Of a stretch of DNA of 54,858 bases, positions 22,540 to 30,731 are shown in pieces. Each line of letters begins with the position of its first letter. The first letter of the stretch is position 1. The translations under genes were made by a program, and so were the position numbers. A model generated the notes under the pieces. It saw only the letters and a program-made list of their open reading frames with translations, was not told the DNA's origin and made no database searches. Location of the stretch: assembly GCA_021846845.1 (NCBI GenBank), contig JAJZWB010000004.1, positions 1 to 54,858 of the forward strand. The letters are read 5' to 3'. This stretch comes from Actinomycetes bacterium. GTDB taxonomy: Bacteria > Actinomycetota > Thermoleophilia > Solirubrobacterales > Solirubrobacteraceae.

Positions 22540-24690
22540 ATGATCGCCCGCGTCCAGCCCCTGACCACGACGCGTGCGGTCCGCGGATCGTTCGACTACC
22601 GCATCGCGCCGGGCCAGGCGCCGGTCGTCGGATCGCTGCTGCGGATCCCGTTTCGCTCGCGCAGCCTGCTGGGAGTTGTGGTGGAGCTGGCCGACGCCTC
22701 CCAGCTCCCACCCGAGCGGCTGGCCGAGCCTGAGGCGGTCCTCGGTCCGGGGATCGGAGACGACCTGGTGGCGCTGTCCGCCTGGATGGCGGCCGAGTAC
22801 TGCTCGACGCGGGCGCGCGCCCTGCAGCTGATGATCCCGCCCGGCGCCGCCGCCGGTCGAGGGCCGCGGCTCGCGCTGGTCGCCGAGCTCGCCGACGCCG
22901 GTGAGCGAGCGCTCAGTTCCGGCGAGGCTCGCCTCACGGACCGCCAGCGCGAGCTGCTGGCGGCGCTGCGCGACGGTCCCGAGCTCGCGTCCCGGCTCGG
23001 GACCGGCTCGCTTCGCCGCCTTGCGGACCGGGGGCTCGTGTCGATCGAGCGCCGGCCCGTTTCGCGGCGTCCGGACCTGCACGCGCTCGGCCGGGCGTCG
23101 GCATCGCCGCCGCCGTTGACCGACGAGCAGGCCGCCGCGCTGGCCGAGATCGAGCGCTCGCTCGCCTCCGGCAGGGCCGGCGACGCGCCCGCGCTCCTCC
23201 TGCACGGCGTGACCGGCTCGGGCAAGACCGAGGTCTACCTCGGCGCCGTCGCGGCGGCGCTCGCGGCCGGTCGCACGGCCATCGTGCTGGTCCCCGAGAT
23301 CGCGCTCACGCCCCAGACCGTGTGGCGCTTCCGCGCTCGCTTCGGCGACATCGTCGCCGTGCTGCACTCCGCTCTGGCTCCCGGCGAGCGCCACGACGAG
23401 TGGATGCGCCTGCGCTCGGGGGAGGCGCGCGTGTGCATCGGCCCGCGTTCCGCCGTGCTGGCGCCGCTGGACGACATCGGGCTGATCGTCGTCGACGAGG
23501 AGCACGAGAGCTCCTACAAGCACGAGGGAGACCCTCGCTACGACGCTCGCACGGTCGCTCGCGAGCGCGCCCGCGCGCACGGCGCGCTGCTGCTGCTCGG
23601 CAGCGCAACGCCTCGTCCGGAGAGCGCGCTCGAAGCTGCGCGGCTCAGGCTGCGCCGCCGCGTCGACGGGCGGCCGCTGCCCTCAGTCCGGGTGCTCGAC
23701 ATGCGGGACCGCCACCGGCCCCTGCACCCGGAGACGACGATCGCGCTCGCCGACCTGCGTCGCGCCGGCGGCAAGGCGATCGTGCTGCTCAACCGGCGGG
23801 GGTGGTCGAACTTCCTCTCCTGCCGTGCATGCGGCCGCGTGTGGCTGTGCCCCAACTGCGACGTGGCGCTGGTGCTGCATCGAGACGGGCGCTTCGTCGC
23901 ATGCCATCACTGCGGCCACGGCGAGCCCGTGCCCGCGCGCTGCGACCGCTGCGCGTCGGTGTCGGTCGCGCGCCACGGGGCCGGCACCGAGCGGATCGAG
24001 CACGAGCTGCGCGAGGCCCTGGGAGACGAGGCCTTCCCGGTCATGCGCCTCGACGCCGACTCGTCGACTCTGGCCCAGCGCGCCGCCACGCTGCAGCGGT
24101 TCGCGGCCGCGGGGTCCGGCGTGCTGGTGGGCACCCAGATGGTCGCCAAGGGCCACGACTTCCCCGGCGTCTCGCTCGGCGTCGTGATCGACGCCGATCA
24201 GACGCTGCGCTTCCCCGACTTCCGCGCCGAGGAGCGGACGTTCACGCTGATCACGCAGCTCGCCGGGCGGACCGGCCGTGGGTCGGACGGCGGCCGCGTG
24301 CTGGTCCAGACGCTCGCCCCGGAGGCGCGGCCGATCGGCTTCGCCGCCCAGCACGACTCCGACGGCTTCCTCGCCGACGAGCTGAGGCGGCGGCGGGCGC
24401 TCGGCTACCCGCCCTACGCGTCGCTGATCCGCGTGGTCTGCGCCGCCGCCGACGAGGAGGCGGCGCGCGGGATCGCTCACGGCCTCCGGCTGCGCCTCGG
24501 ACCCGTCGACGGCGCCGTGCTGGGCCCGGCGCCGCTGTTCAGGCTGCGCGGGCGCGCCCGCTCGCAGCTGGTCGTCAAGGCCCGCGACCGCCGGCCCGCG
24601 ATCGAGGCCGTGGGGCGCGCCGTGGAGCTCGTCGCGCCGGATGCCGCCCGTCGCGGTGCGACCGTGAGCGTCGACGTGGACCCGCAGTGA
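22540..24690 (+). CDS. priA: Primosomal protein N' (replication restart helicase PriA)
   Basis: 3'-to-5' superfamily 2 DNA helicase that reloads the replisome at stalled forks. 716 residues. An N-terminal 3'-DNA-binding domain (1-100) and winged helix precede the helicase core: Walker A GVTGSGKTE (about 223-231), Walker B VDEEHE, 'LLGSATPRPES', the zinc-binding cysteines CRACG...CPNCD...CHHCG...CDRCA, and motifs V/VI 'VGTQMVAKGHDFPGV' and 'QLAGRTGRG'. The ATPase motifs are complete, unlike the PriA-like proteins of mycobacteria and related actinobacteria, which are reported to have lost them. ATG 22540 is 7 nt after a -10-like box and lacks a ribosome-binding site. Confidence 0.96.
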   Translation: MIARVQPLTTTRAVRGSFDYRIAPGQAPVVGSLLRIPFRSRSLLGVVVELADASQLPPERLAEPEAVLGPGIGDDLVALSAWMAAEYCSTRARALQLMIPPGAAAGRGPRLALVAELADAGERALSSGEARLTDRQRELLAALRDGPELASRLGTGSLRRLADRGLVSIERRPVSRRPDLHALGRASASPPPLTDEQAAALAEIERSLASGRAGDAPALLLHGVTGSGKTEVYLGAVAAALAAGRTAIVLVPEIALTPQTVWRFRARFGDIVAVLHSALAPGERHDEWMRLRSGEARVCIGPRSAVLAPLDDIGLIVVDEEHESSYKHEGDPRYDARTVARERARAHGALLLLGSATPRPESALEAARLRLRRRVDGRPLPSVRVLDMRDRHRPLHPETTIALADLRRAGGKAIVLLNRRGWSNFLSCRACGRVWLCPNCDVALVLHRDGRFVACHHCGHGEPVPARCDRCASVSVARHGAGTERIEHELREALGDEAFPVMRLDADSSTLAQRAATLQRFAAAGSGVLVGTQMVAKGHDFPGVSLGVVIDADQTLRFPDFRAEERTFTLITQLAGRTGRGSDGGRVLVQTLAPEARPIGFAAQHDSDGFLADELRRRRALGYPPYASLIRVVCAAADEEAARGIAHGLRLRLGPVDGAVLGPAPLFRLRGRARSQLVVKARDRRPAIEAVGRAVELVAPDAARRGATVSVDVDPQ

Positions 24691-24756
24691 GCCGCGCGCG
24701 GGACCCACGGCGCGGCGATCCGGCCGCTGCGCGTCCTCCCGGGCCACGGGCGCGAC

Positions 24757-24762
24757 TAGACT
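24757..24762 (+). promoter_or_regulatory. -10 box TAGACT of def
   Basis: TAGACT ends 7 nt before GTG 24770, matching the leaderless arrangement of trpS and priA. Confidence 0.5.
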
Positions 24763-24769
24763 GAGGCGC

Positions 24770-25402
24770 GTGTCCCCCGATACGCACAGCAACCGCGAGC
24801 GCGAGGCCGAGGTCGCCGTGCTCGAGCCGGACCCTGAGGACGCCGCGCCCGAGGACCCCCGTCCCGAGCCGGAGCTCGACCCGGACCTCGCCGCCCGCCG
24901 CGAGGCCGCTCTGTCGCACGTGCGCAAGTTCGGCGACCCCGTCCTGCGCACCAGGGCGCGACCCGTGGAGCGCTTCGACGCGGCGCTCCTTGAGGAGGTC
25001 AGGCGCATGGGGGAGCTGATGATCGACGCCTTCGGCGTGGGTCTGGCGGCGAACCAGGTCGGAGCGCTGCGCCGGCTGCTCGTCTACCGGGTCCATCAGC
25101 AGTCTCCCGTCGCCGCGCTTGTGAACCCGGAGATCGAGTGGGTCGGTCGCGAGCTGGAGACGCTGGAGGAGGGTTGCCTCAGCCTGCCCGGGGTCCATGT
25201 CGACGTGGAGCGCCCGGTGAACGTCGTGGTCACTGCGCGCAACGAGCACGGGGAGCCGATCACGGTCGAGGCGTCCGGGCTCGAGGCCCGGGTCATCCAG
25301 CACGAGATCGATCATCTCGACGGCGTGCTCGTGCTCGACCGGGTCGGACGCTCGCAGCGCAAGGAGGCGATGCGGGCGCTGCGCGCCGCGCTGGACTCCT
25401 AG
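24770..25402 (+). CDS. def: Peptide deformylase
   Basis: Removes the formyl group from nascent N-termini. All three motifs are intact: GVGLAANQ (89-96), EGCLSLPG (134-141, Cys136 a metal ligand) and HEIDH (178-182, His178 and His182 ligands, Glu179 catalytic). GTG 24770 gives 210 residues with an acidic, Pro/Glu-rich N-terminal extension of about 45 residues that the family normally lacks; the catalytic fold begins at about 'ALSHVRKFGDPVLR'. There is no closer in-frame ATG/GTG that keeps the domain complete. Transformylase fmt follows after 47 bp, the classical pairing. Confidence 0.95.
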   Translation: MSPDTHSNREREAEVAVLEPDPEDAAPEDPRPEPELDPDLAARREAALSHVRKFGDPVLRTRARPVERFDAALLEEVRRMGELMIDAFGVGLAANQVGALRRLLVYRVHQQSPVAALVNPEIEWVGRELETLEEGCLSLPGVHVDVERPVNVVVTARNEHGEPITVEASGLEARVIQHEIDHLDGVLVLDRVGRSQRKEAMRALRAALDS

Positions 25403-25449
25403 CAGGGCCGCCCGAGAGTCGACCACGCACGGCCTGAACGCCGCGAGCC

Positions 25450-26373
25450 TTGCGCACCGTCTACCTCGGCACGTCACAGTTCGCGGTCGACGTGCTGCGC
25501 GTGCTGGCGTCGTCGCCTCACCGCCCGGCGCTCGTCGTCACCCGTCCCGACCGGCCACGCGGCCGGGGCCGGCGCTCGGCCGCCCCGCCGGTTGCCCAGG
25601 CCGCCGGCGAGCTGGGCCTGGAGCTGGCGCAGCCGGAATCGGTCAACGGCGCCGAGGCGCGCCGGGCGATCGCCGCCGCACGGCCCGAGGCGGTCTGCGT
25701 GTGCGCGTTCGGAGCGCTGATCGACGAGCCTCTCCTGTCGGAGCACACCTTCCTCAACGTCCATCCCTCGCTCCTGCCGCGCTGGCGCGGCGCCGCTCCG
25801 ATCGAGCGCTCGATCATCGCGGGCGACGCGCGCACGGGGGTCTCGATCATGCGCCTGACCGCCGGCCTGGACAGCGGACCGGTCTGCATCAGCCGGCCCG
25901 AGCCGATCGGTCCGCGGGACACGTACGGCACGCTCGCGCCGCGCCTGGCGGCGCTCGGCGGGATGCTGCTGGTGCAGGCCCTGGACCGCTGGCCTCTGGG
26001 GCTGCGCTTCGCCGAGCAGGACGAGCGGGAGGCGACCTACGCGGAGAGGATCGACGCCGCCGACCGGGTGCTGACAGGCGATCGGCCGGCGAGCGAGTGC
26101 GAGCGTATCGTCCGTGCGCTCGCACCGCACATCGGCGCCGCGGTCCTGCTTGCCGGCGGCGGGCGCCTGGGCGTATGGGAGGCGGAGGCCCGTCCCCCGG
26201 CGACCGGGGATCCCGCCCCGGGACGGGTCGCGACGGACGGGCCTGTGCCGCTGCTGGGCTGCAGCCCCGGTGCCCTGGCCCTGACGGTCGTCCAGCCCGA
26301 GGGACGGCGCTCGATGGGCGGCGACGCGTACGTGCGCGGTCTGCGCCCGGCCTCCGGCCGCCGGGACGGCTGA
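25450..26373 (+). CDS. fmt: Methionyl-tRNA formyltransferase
   Basis: Formylates initiator Met-tRNA using 10-formyl-THF. The catalytic triad is present: Asn103 and His105 in 'LNVHPSLLPRWRGAAPIE', and Asp141 in 'LTAGLDSGP'. The N-terminus 'RTVYLGTSQFAVDVL' matches the family, which fixes the start at TTG 25450, an unusual codon; no ATG or GTG fits. The C-terminal OB-like domain starts at about 210. 307 residues, normal. It is preceded by def and followed by rsmB with a 1-nt gap, so def-fmt-rsmB are probably one unit. Confidence 0.95.
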   Translation: MRTVYLGTSQFAVDVLRVLASSPHRPALVVTRPDRPRGRGRRSAAPPVAQAAGELGLELAQPESVNGAEARRAIAAARPEAVCVCAFGALIDEPLLSEHTFLNVHPSLLPRWRGAAPIERSIIAGDARTGVSIMRLTAGLDSGPVCISRPEPIGPRDTYGTLAPRLAALGGMLLVQALDRWPLGLRFAEQDEREATYAERIDAADRVLTGDRPASECERIVRALAPHIGAAVLLAGGGRLGVWEAEARPPATGDPAPGRVATDGPVPLLGCSPGALALTVVQPEGRRSMGGDAYVRGLRPASGRRDG

Positions 26374-26374
26374 G

Positions 26375-27739
26375 ATGGAGCCCCCGGCCTCGAGGATGGA
26401 TGGCCCGCCGAGACCCGGCCGACGCGCGGCCGCCGGGATCAGGGCCCGGACGGCGCACGGCGTCTCGCCGGCGCGTGCATGCGCCTACACCGTCATCAGG
26501 CGCGTGTTCGAGCAGGGCGCCTACGCCGATCGGGCGATGCACGCAGAGGCCGGCGCGGCCGCCCTCGAGGGTCGGGCTCGCGCCCAGGCGACGGCCCTCG
26601 CCTACACGACCGTCCAGCGTGCCGGGACGCTCGACCACGTGGCTGCCGAGCTCTGCGAGCGGCCGCTGGAGCGGCTCGACGCGCCGGTGCTGGCCGCTCT
26701 GCGGCTCGGCCTCTCCCAGCTGCTGCTGCTCGACGGCGTGGCGACGCACGCGGCCGTCAACGAGTCCGTGGCGCTCGCCAAGGGCAGCTCCCACGGGGGC
26801 GCCGGGCTGGTGAACGCGGTGCTGCGCCGCGCCGCGCGCGAGGGCCGCGCGCTGCTGGATGGGCTCGCCGACGCAACGCCGGAGGACGCGGCCGTGAAGC
26901 ACTCGGTGCCCCCCTGGCTGGCGCGGATGTGGTGGCGCGAGCTCGGCCCGGCGCGCGCTCGGGCGCTGCTCACGTCGGTCAACCGCCCGCCCGAGTCCGC
27001 GGTGCGCGTCAACACGCTGCTGGCCGACCCGGCGGCGGCCGCCGCGGCGCTCGGAGTTCCCGCGCGACCCGCCCCGGGGATCCCCGAGGGGCTCGTGCTG
27101 GAGGGGCCGTTCGACGCCCACGGCTCCCCGCAGTGGGCTAGAGGGGAGCTGATGCCGCAGTCGCGCGCGTCGATGGCCGTCGCGCGGGCGCTGGCGCCGC
27201 TGCCGGGGGAGCGGGTGCTCGACCTCTGCGCCGCTCCCGGGGCGAAGACCACCCACCTGGCGGCGCTGATCGGCGGCGGCGACGGGCTGGTGGCGGTGGA
27301 GCGCCACCCGGGACGGGCGCGCGCGTTGGGAGCGACGCTCGACCGGATGCGGGTCCGCGGCGCGGAGCTCACGGTGGGCGACGCGGCCGGCCTGGCGTTC
27401 GCGCAGCCGTTCGATCGGGTGCTGGTCGACCCCCCGTGCAGCGGCCTGGGCACGCTCCAGTCCCGGCCGGACCTGCGCTGGCGCTGCAGCGAGGACCGGA
27501 TCGCGCGCCTCGCCGACGCGCAGCGGAGGATCCTCGCCGGCGGGGCGGCGGCGACGCGGCCGGGCGGCGCGCTGGTCTACTCGGTCTGCACGATCTCGGC
27601 CGCCGAGTCCGACGGGATCCTCGACGAGTTCCTGGCCGCCCGTCCGGACTGGTCCTGCGATTCGCGACGGCAGCTCGCTCCCGACATCGACGGCACGGAC
27701 GGGTTCTTCATCGCGCGGCTGCGCCGCGAGGGTCGTTAA
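26375..27739 (+). CDS. rsmB: 16S rRNA (cytosine-967-C5) methyltransferase RsmB (Sun)
   Basis: m5C methyltransferase for 16S rRNA. A NusB-like all-helical domain (about 30-165) is fused to a Rossmann methyltransferase. Motif I is 'VLDLCAAPGAKTTHLA', motif IV has Cys355 in VDPPCSG (product release) and motif VI has Cys405 in 'VYSVCTIS', the covalent nucleophile. 'GLGTLQSRPDLRW' is diagnostic for RsmB. 454 residues. The first 30 are low-complexity, so the true start could be ATG 26399 or later. Its stop codon TAA is part of the -10 of the downstream gene. Confidence 0.95.
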   Translation: MEPPASRMDGPPRPGRRAAAGIRARTAHGVSPARACAYTVIRRVFEQGAYADRAMHAEAGAAALEGRARAQATALAYTTVQRAGTLDHVAAELCERPLERLDAPVLAALRLGLSQLLLLDGVATHAAVNESVALAKGSSHGGAGLVNAVLRRAAREGRALLDGLADATPEDAAVKHSVPPWLARMWWRELGPARARALLTSVNRPPESAVRVNTLLADPAAAAAALGVPARPAPGIPEGLVLEGPFDAHGSPQWARGELMPQSRASMAVARALAPLPGERVLDLCAAPGAKTTHLAALIGGGDGLVAVERHPGRARALGATLDRMRVRGAELTVGDAAGLAFAQPFDRVLVDPPCSGLGTLQSRPDLRWRCSEDRIARLADAQRRILAGGAAATRPGGALVYSVCTISAAESDGILDEFLAARPDWSCDSRRQLAPDIDGTDGFFIARLRREGR

Positions 27740-27742
27740 CCT
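27737..27742 (+). promoter_or_regulatory. -10 box TAACCT overlapping the rsmB stop codon
   Basis: TAACCT ends 7 nt before ATG 27750. Its TAA is the rsmB stop codon, the same economy seen at rhomboid/trpS. Confidence 0.5.
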
Positions 27743-27749
27743 GCCGCTA

Positions 27750-27977
27750 ATGAGCGAGCCGGCGACAAGGCCAGGACCCGAGTGCCCGGGATGCGGCGAG
27801 CCGTGGCTGCGGTCCACCGCGGTGCCGGGTCGCTACCGGTGCGTCTACTGCCTGCGCCGCTACGAGCTCGTCTCGGTCTGCCCCGACTGCGGCGAGCACT
27901 CGACGATCGTGCGGATGTCGAGCACCGCGATCGTCAAGTGCAATCACTGCGGCGGCTCGATGCTCCAGGAGGTATGA
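27750..27977 (+). CDS. Small double zinc-ribbon protein
   Basis: 75 residues with eight cysteines in four CxxC pairs: 12/15, 31/34, 44/47 and 64/67. This suggests two zinc ribbons, possibly interleaved, with 'RYRCVYCLRRYELVSVCPDCG' between. No other domain is present and I do not recognise a named family. Such proteins can bind nucleic acid or act as structural partners. It overlaps rpe by 4 bp and has its own -10-like TAACCT 7 nt upstream of the ATG. The conserved spacing of the cysteines makes it a convincing gene. Confidence 0.85.
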   Translation: MSEPATRPGPECPGCGEPWLRSTAVPGRYRCVYCLRRYELVSVCPDCGEHSTIVRMSSTAIVKCNHCGGSMLQEV

Positions 27978-28678
27978 GCGTGGCGGACGCCGCCGAGCGT
28001 CGCGCCGCCGTTCTGCGCGAGCGCCGGGTCGCGCCCTCGATCCTGTCGGCGGACCTGGCCCGGCTTGGGTCGCAGGTGGACGAGGTGCTGGCTGCGGGGG
28101 CGCGAGTGATCCACGTCGACGTCATGGACGGGCACTTCGTGCCGCCGATCACGTTCGGCGCGATCGTCGTCGCCGCGCTCGCCGACCTCGTCCACGACGC
28201 CGGAGGGGTGCTCGACGTGCACCTGATGATCGAGCGGCCCGAGCGCCACGTGGCCGACTTCGCCGCGGCGGGGGCCGACAGCATCACGATCCACGTCGAG
28301 GCCACGCCCCACGTCCGCTACGCGCTGGACGCGATCCGCGACGCCGGGGTCGGCGCCGGCGCGGCGCTCTGCCCGGCGACCCCGGTGCAGGCGCTGGACG
28401 AGGTCGCCGACGCGCTCGACCTCGCGCTCTGCATGAGCGTCAACCCCGGATGGAGCGCCCAGCGCTTCATCCCCGGCTCGGTGGGCAAGCTGCGACGCCT
28501 GCGAGCCGCGCTGCCCGACGGGGTCGCGCTCCAGGTCGACGGGGGCATCCACGACCGGACCGCCGGGCCGGCCGTCGCCGCGGGGGCGAACCTGCTGGTG
28601 GCCGGGTCGGCGGTGTTCGGCTCAGGCGACCCGGCCGGCGCCTACGCCCGGATCGTGGCCGCCTCCGGCGCCGCCTGA
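27974..28678 (+). CDS. rpe: Ribulose-phosphate 3-epimerase
   Basis: Interconverts ribulose 5-phosphate and xylulose 5-phosphate in the pentose-phosphate pathway, which also supplies precursors for riboflavin and erythrose 4-phosphate for aromatics. Motifs: 'APSILSADLARLG', 'IHVDVMDGHFVPPITFG' (metal ligands His and Asp), 'DVHLMIE', 'MSVNPGW' and 'QVDGGI' with the second catalytic Asp. ATG 27974 overlaps the zinc-ribbon stop. 234 residues. Its last 37 bp overlap the 3' end of the convergent flippase-like gene. Confidence 0.95.
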   Translation: MSVADAAERRAAVLRERRVAPSILSADLARLGSQVDEVLAAGARVIHVDVMDGHFVPPITFGAIVVAALADLVHDAGGVLDVHLMIERPERHVADFAAAGADSITIHVEATPHVRYALDAIRDAGVGAGAALCPATPVQALDEVADALDLALCMSVNPGWSAQRFIPGSVGKLRRLRAALPDGVALQVDGGIHDRTAGPAVAAGANLLVAGSAVFGSGDPAGAYARIVAASGAA

Positions 28679-30111
28679 CCGCGACCGCGCCGGTAGATCA
28701 GCCACAGCAGCGCGCAGAGCACCGCCGTCGTGCCGCAGTACCCGAGCTCGACGCGCGTGATCGCCGGGTCGCCGCCGCTGGGGCCGCTCGCGACGAAGGC
28801 CACGAACAGGGCCGCCGACAGCAGCCAGGCGGATGCCGCCCAGCGCGCCTGGCCGCGGGCCAGAGCTGCCTGGTTGAGCGTCCCCGACACCAGGTGCAGG
28901 CCCATCCCCAGCCCGACGGCCGCCAGGCCGAGCCTGCCGTAGCTGAGCGCAGGGTCCCGGTCGCCGAGCACGACCCGCATCACCGGCGGCCCGACCAGGA
29001 GCAGCCCGAGCGCGACCATGAGCCCGAAGGCCGCGATCGCGAGCACCGTGATGCGCACCGCGCGGGCGAACTCGCCCGCGTTCGCCCGCGCGTCGAGGCT
29101 CGTGAGGTGGGGGAGGATCGAGGTCTGGATAGCCTGGAACAGCTGCAGCGGCGCCCGCACGATCAGCATCACGTTGAAGACGAACCCGACCAGGCCCGTG
29201 GTCAGGTTCACGCCGCCGGTCCTGGCCGCGACGATCAGCACGCCGGCGTTCATCAGCGTCTGCTCCGCCAGCATCACGCCGACGACCGAGATCGCGAAGT
29301 CGGCCCCGCGTGCCAGCGAGAGGTCGGCCGAGGCCTCCTCCAGAGCCGCGTTGGCGGGACCCTCCAGGGCCGCGTCGGCGGCGGGCGTCCCGGCCGGGCC
29401 GCGTCCTCGAAGCCGAGAGAAGGCGAACGGGAGCACCGACAGCGATACGAACGGCGCCACCGCCATCCCCAGCCCGACGGCCCCCTGGCCGGACGCGAGC
29501 CCGAACGCGACCACCAGCGCCGGGATGAAGCGTGAGGTGGCCTCCACGAACACGAGGCCCCCGTAGAGCTCAAATCGCTTGTGGCCGGCGAGCCATCCGC
29601 GCGCGAAGTAGCTGCCGGCGTAGGCCAGGACGCCGACGACCAGGATCAGGTACAGCGTCTGCGAGCCGTCGAACATGCCCTGCTGGATCTGGTGTCGAAG
29701 GGCGAGCGAGATCGCCAGGAACGCCGCGGCGAACCCGATCTGGAGCGTGGCCGGGACCCGCAGCGGGTGGCTGTGCAGCAGCCCGCGGGCGCGCCGGCCG
29801 GCGATCGTGCGCGAGAGCAGCTGCTCGATCGGGCGGTAGATCACCGACAGGATCACGAACATGATCGCCCAGCACAGTGAGATCCGGCTGTAGGCGGCGG
29901 GGCTCAGGACGTGGCTCGATGTCGCCAGGTAGGCGAACGTGAACAGTCCCGTCGATGCGATCCCGATCGAGAGGATGCGCGCGCCGGACCCGAACGACTC
30001 GGCGGTCCGGGTCCCGTCGCTGCGGCCGCTCCCGTCGCCGGCGGGAGCGCTGCGGCCCGGGCGCCCCGCGTCCCGGGGGTCCTCCCGGTCACGCCGGTCC
30101 GTGAGGCTCAC
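28642..30111 (-). CDS. Polysaccharide flippase-like (MATE/MOP superfamily) membrane protein
   Basis: Polytopic protein of 489 residues from GTG 30111, whose GTGA overlaps the stop of the upstream methyltransferase. It has about 12-14 hydrophobic segments without catalytic motifs, beginning 'GARILSIGIASTGLFTFAYL', as in Wzx/MOP-type lipid-linked glycan exporters. A charged Gly/Ala/Pro-rich loop ('RLRGRGPAGTPAADAALEGP' and on) sits in the middle, between the two halves. It would translocate lipid-linked sugars made by the neighbouring GT2 and methyltransferase enzymes; this is inferred from context. The 3' end overlaps rpe by 37 bp on the opposite strand. Confidence 0.75.
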   Translation of the reverse strand: MSLTDRRDREDPRDAGRPGRSAPAGDGSGRSDGTRTAESFGSGARILSIGIASTGLFTFAYLATSSHVLSPAAYSRISLCWAIMFVILSVIYRPIEQLLSRTIAGRRARGLLHSHPLRVPATLQIGFAAAFLAISLALRHQIQQGMFDGSQTLYLILVVGVLAYAGSYFARGWLAGHKRFELYGGLVFVEATSRFIPALVVAFGLASGQGAVGLGMAVAPFVSLSVLPFAFSRLRGRGPAGTPAADAALEGPANAALEEASADLSLARGADFAISVVGVMLAEQTLMNAGVLIVAARTGGVNLTTGLVGFVFNVMLIVRAPLQLFQAIQTSILPHLTSLDARANAGEFARAVRITVLAIAAFGLMVALGLLLVGPPVMRVVLGDRDPALSYGRLGLAAVGLGMGLHLVSGTLNQAALARGQARWAASAWLLSAALFVAFVASGPSGGDPAITRVELGYCGTTAVLCALLWLIYRRGRGQAAPEAATIRA

Positions 30112-30731
30112 CGGCCGACCGACACCAGCAGCATCGTCCACGGGAACGGCGAGCGTGTCTCGACCACCTCGCCATGGCGGCCGAGCAGCGCCACGAAGCC
30201 GCGTCGCGTCCAGTGATTGAGATGGCCGGGGGTGTTGCCGAGCTGGGCCACGTAGGCGCCGCGCGCCACGTTCAGCGCGCGCCAGAGCGGCTCGCGGGGC
30301 ACCGAGACGAGCAGGAAGCGGCTCGCGACGCGCCGCATCTCCGCCAGCGCCCGCTCGGGGTCCGCGACGTGCTCCAGCACCTCCGTCGCGGCCACCAGCT
30401 CGAACTCGCGGTCGCCGAACGCCAGGCGCTCCACCTGCATGGCGCGGAACTCGAGGTTCTCGGCGCGCCGGCGAAGCCAGTGCTCGCCGAGCTTGGGGTC
30501 CTCCAGGTCAACGCCGACGACGCGCCCGCGGCGGGGGCTCAGCCGCCGCGCCCAGCGCTCGGTCAGGACCCCCTCGCCGCAGCCCACGTCCAGCACCGAC
30601 GATGGAGCGGCTCGGGTGAAGAGATCGTCCAGATCGCGCTCGAACCCGGCCATCAGACGGCGCACCACGGGATTGGAAGAGCCGTACTTGTCGTAGGTGT
30701 TGCCGGTCGGAACGGCCGTGGACGCGCTCAC
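30108..30731 (-). CDS. Class I SAM-dependent methyltransferase
   Basis: 207 residues with SAM motif I VLDVGCGEG (46-54), an acidic 'VVGVDLEDPKL' and motif IV-like 'ELVAATEVLEHVADPERAL', typical of Methyltransferase_11 enzymes that modify small molecules or glycans. 'RFLLVSVPREPLWRALN' and 'GHLNHWTRRGF' resemble methyltransferases found in cell-envelope glycan loci. It overlaps the GT2 gene (upstream) and the flippase gene (downstream) by 4 bp each, so the three form a tight minus-strand operon. Substrate unknown. Confidence 0.85.
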   Translation of the reverse strand: MSASTAVPTGNTYDKYGSSNPVVRRLMAGFERDLDDLFTRAAPSSVLDVGCGEGVLTERWARRLSPRRGRVVGVDLEDPKLGEHWLRRRAENLEFRAMQVERLAFGDREFELVAATEVLEHVADPERALAEMRRVASRFLLVSVPREPLWRALNVARGAYVAQLGNTPGHLNHWTRRGFVALLGRHGEVVETRSPFPWTMLLVSVGR

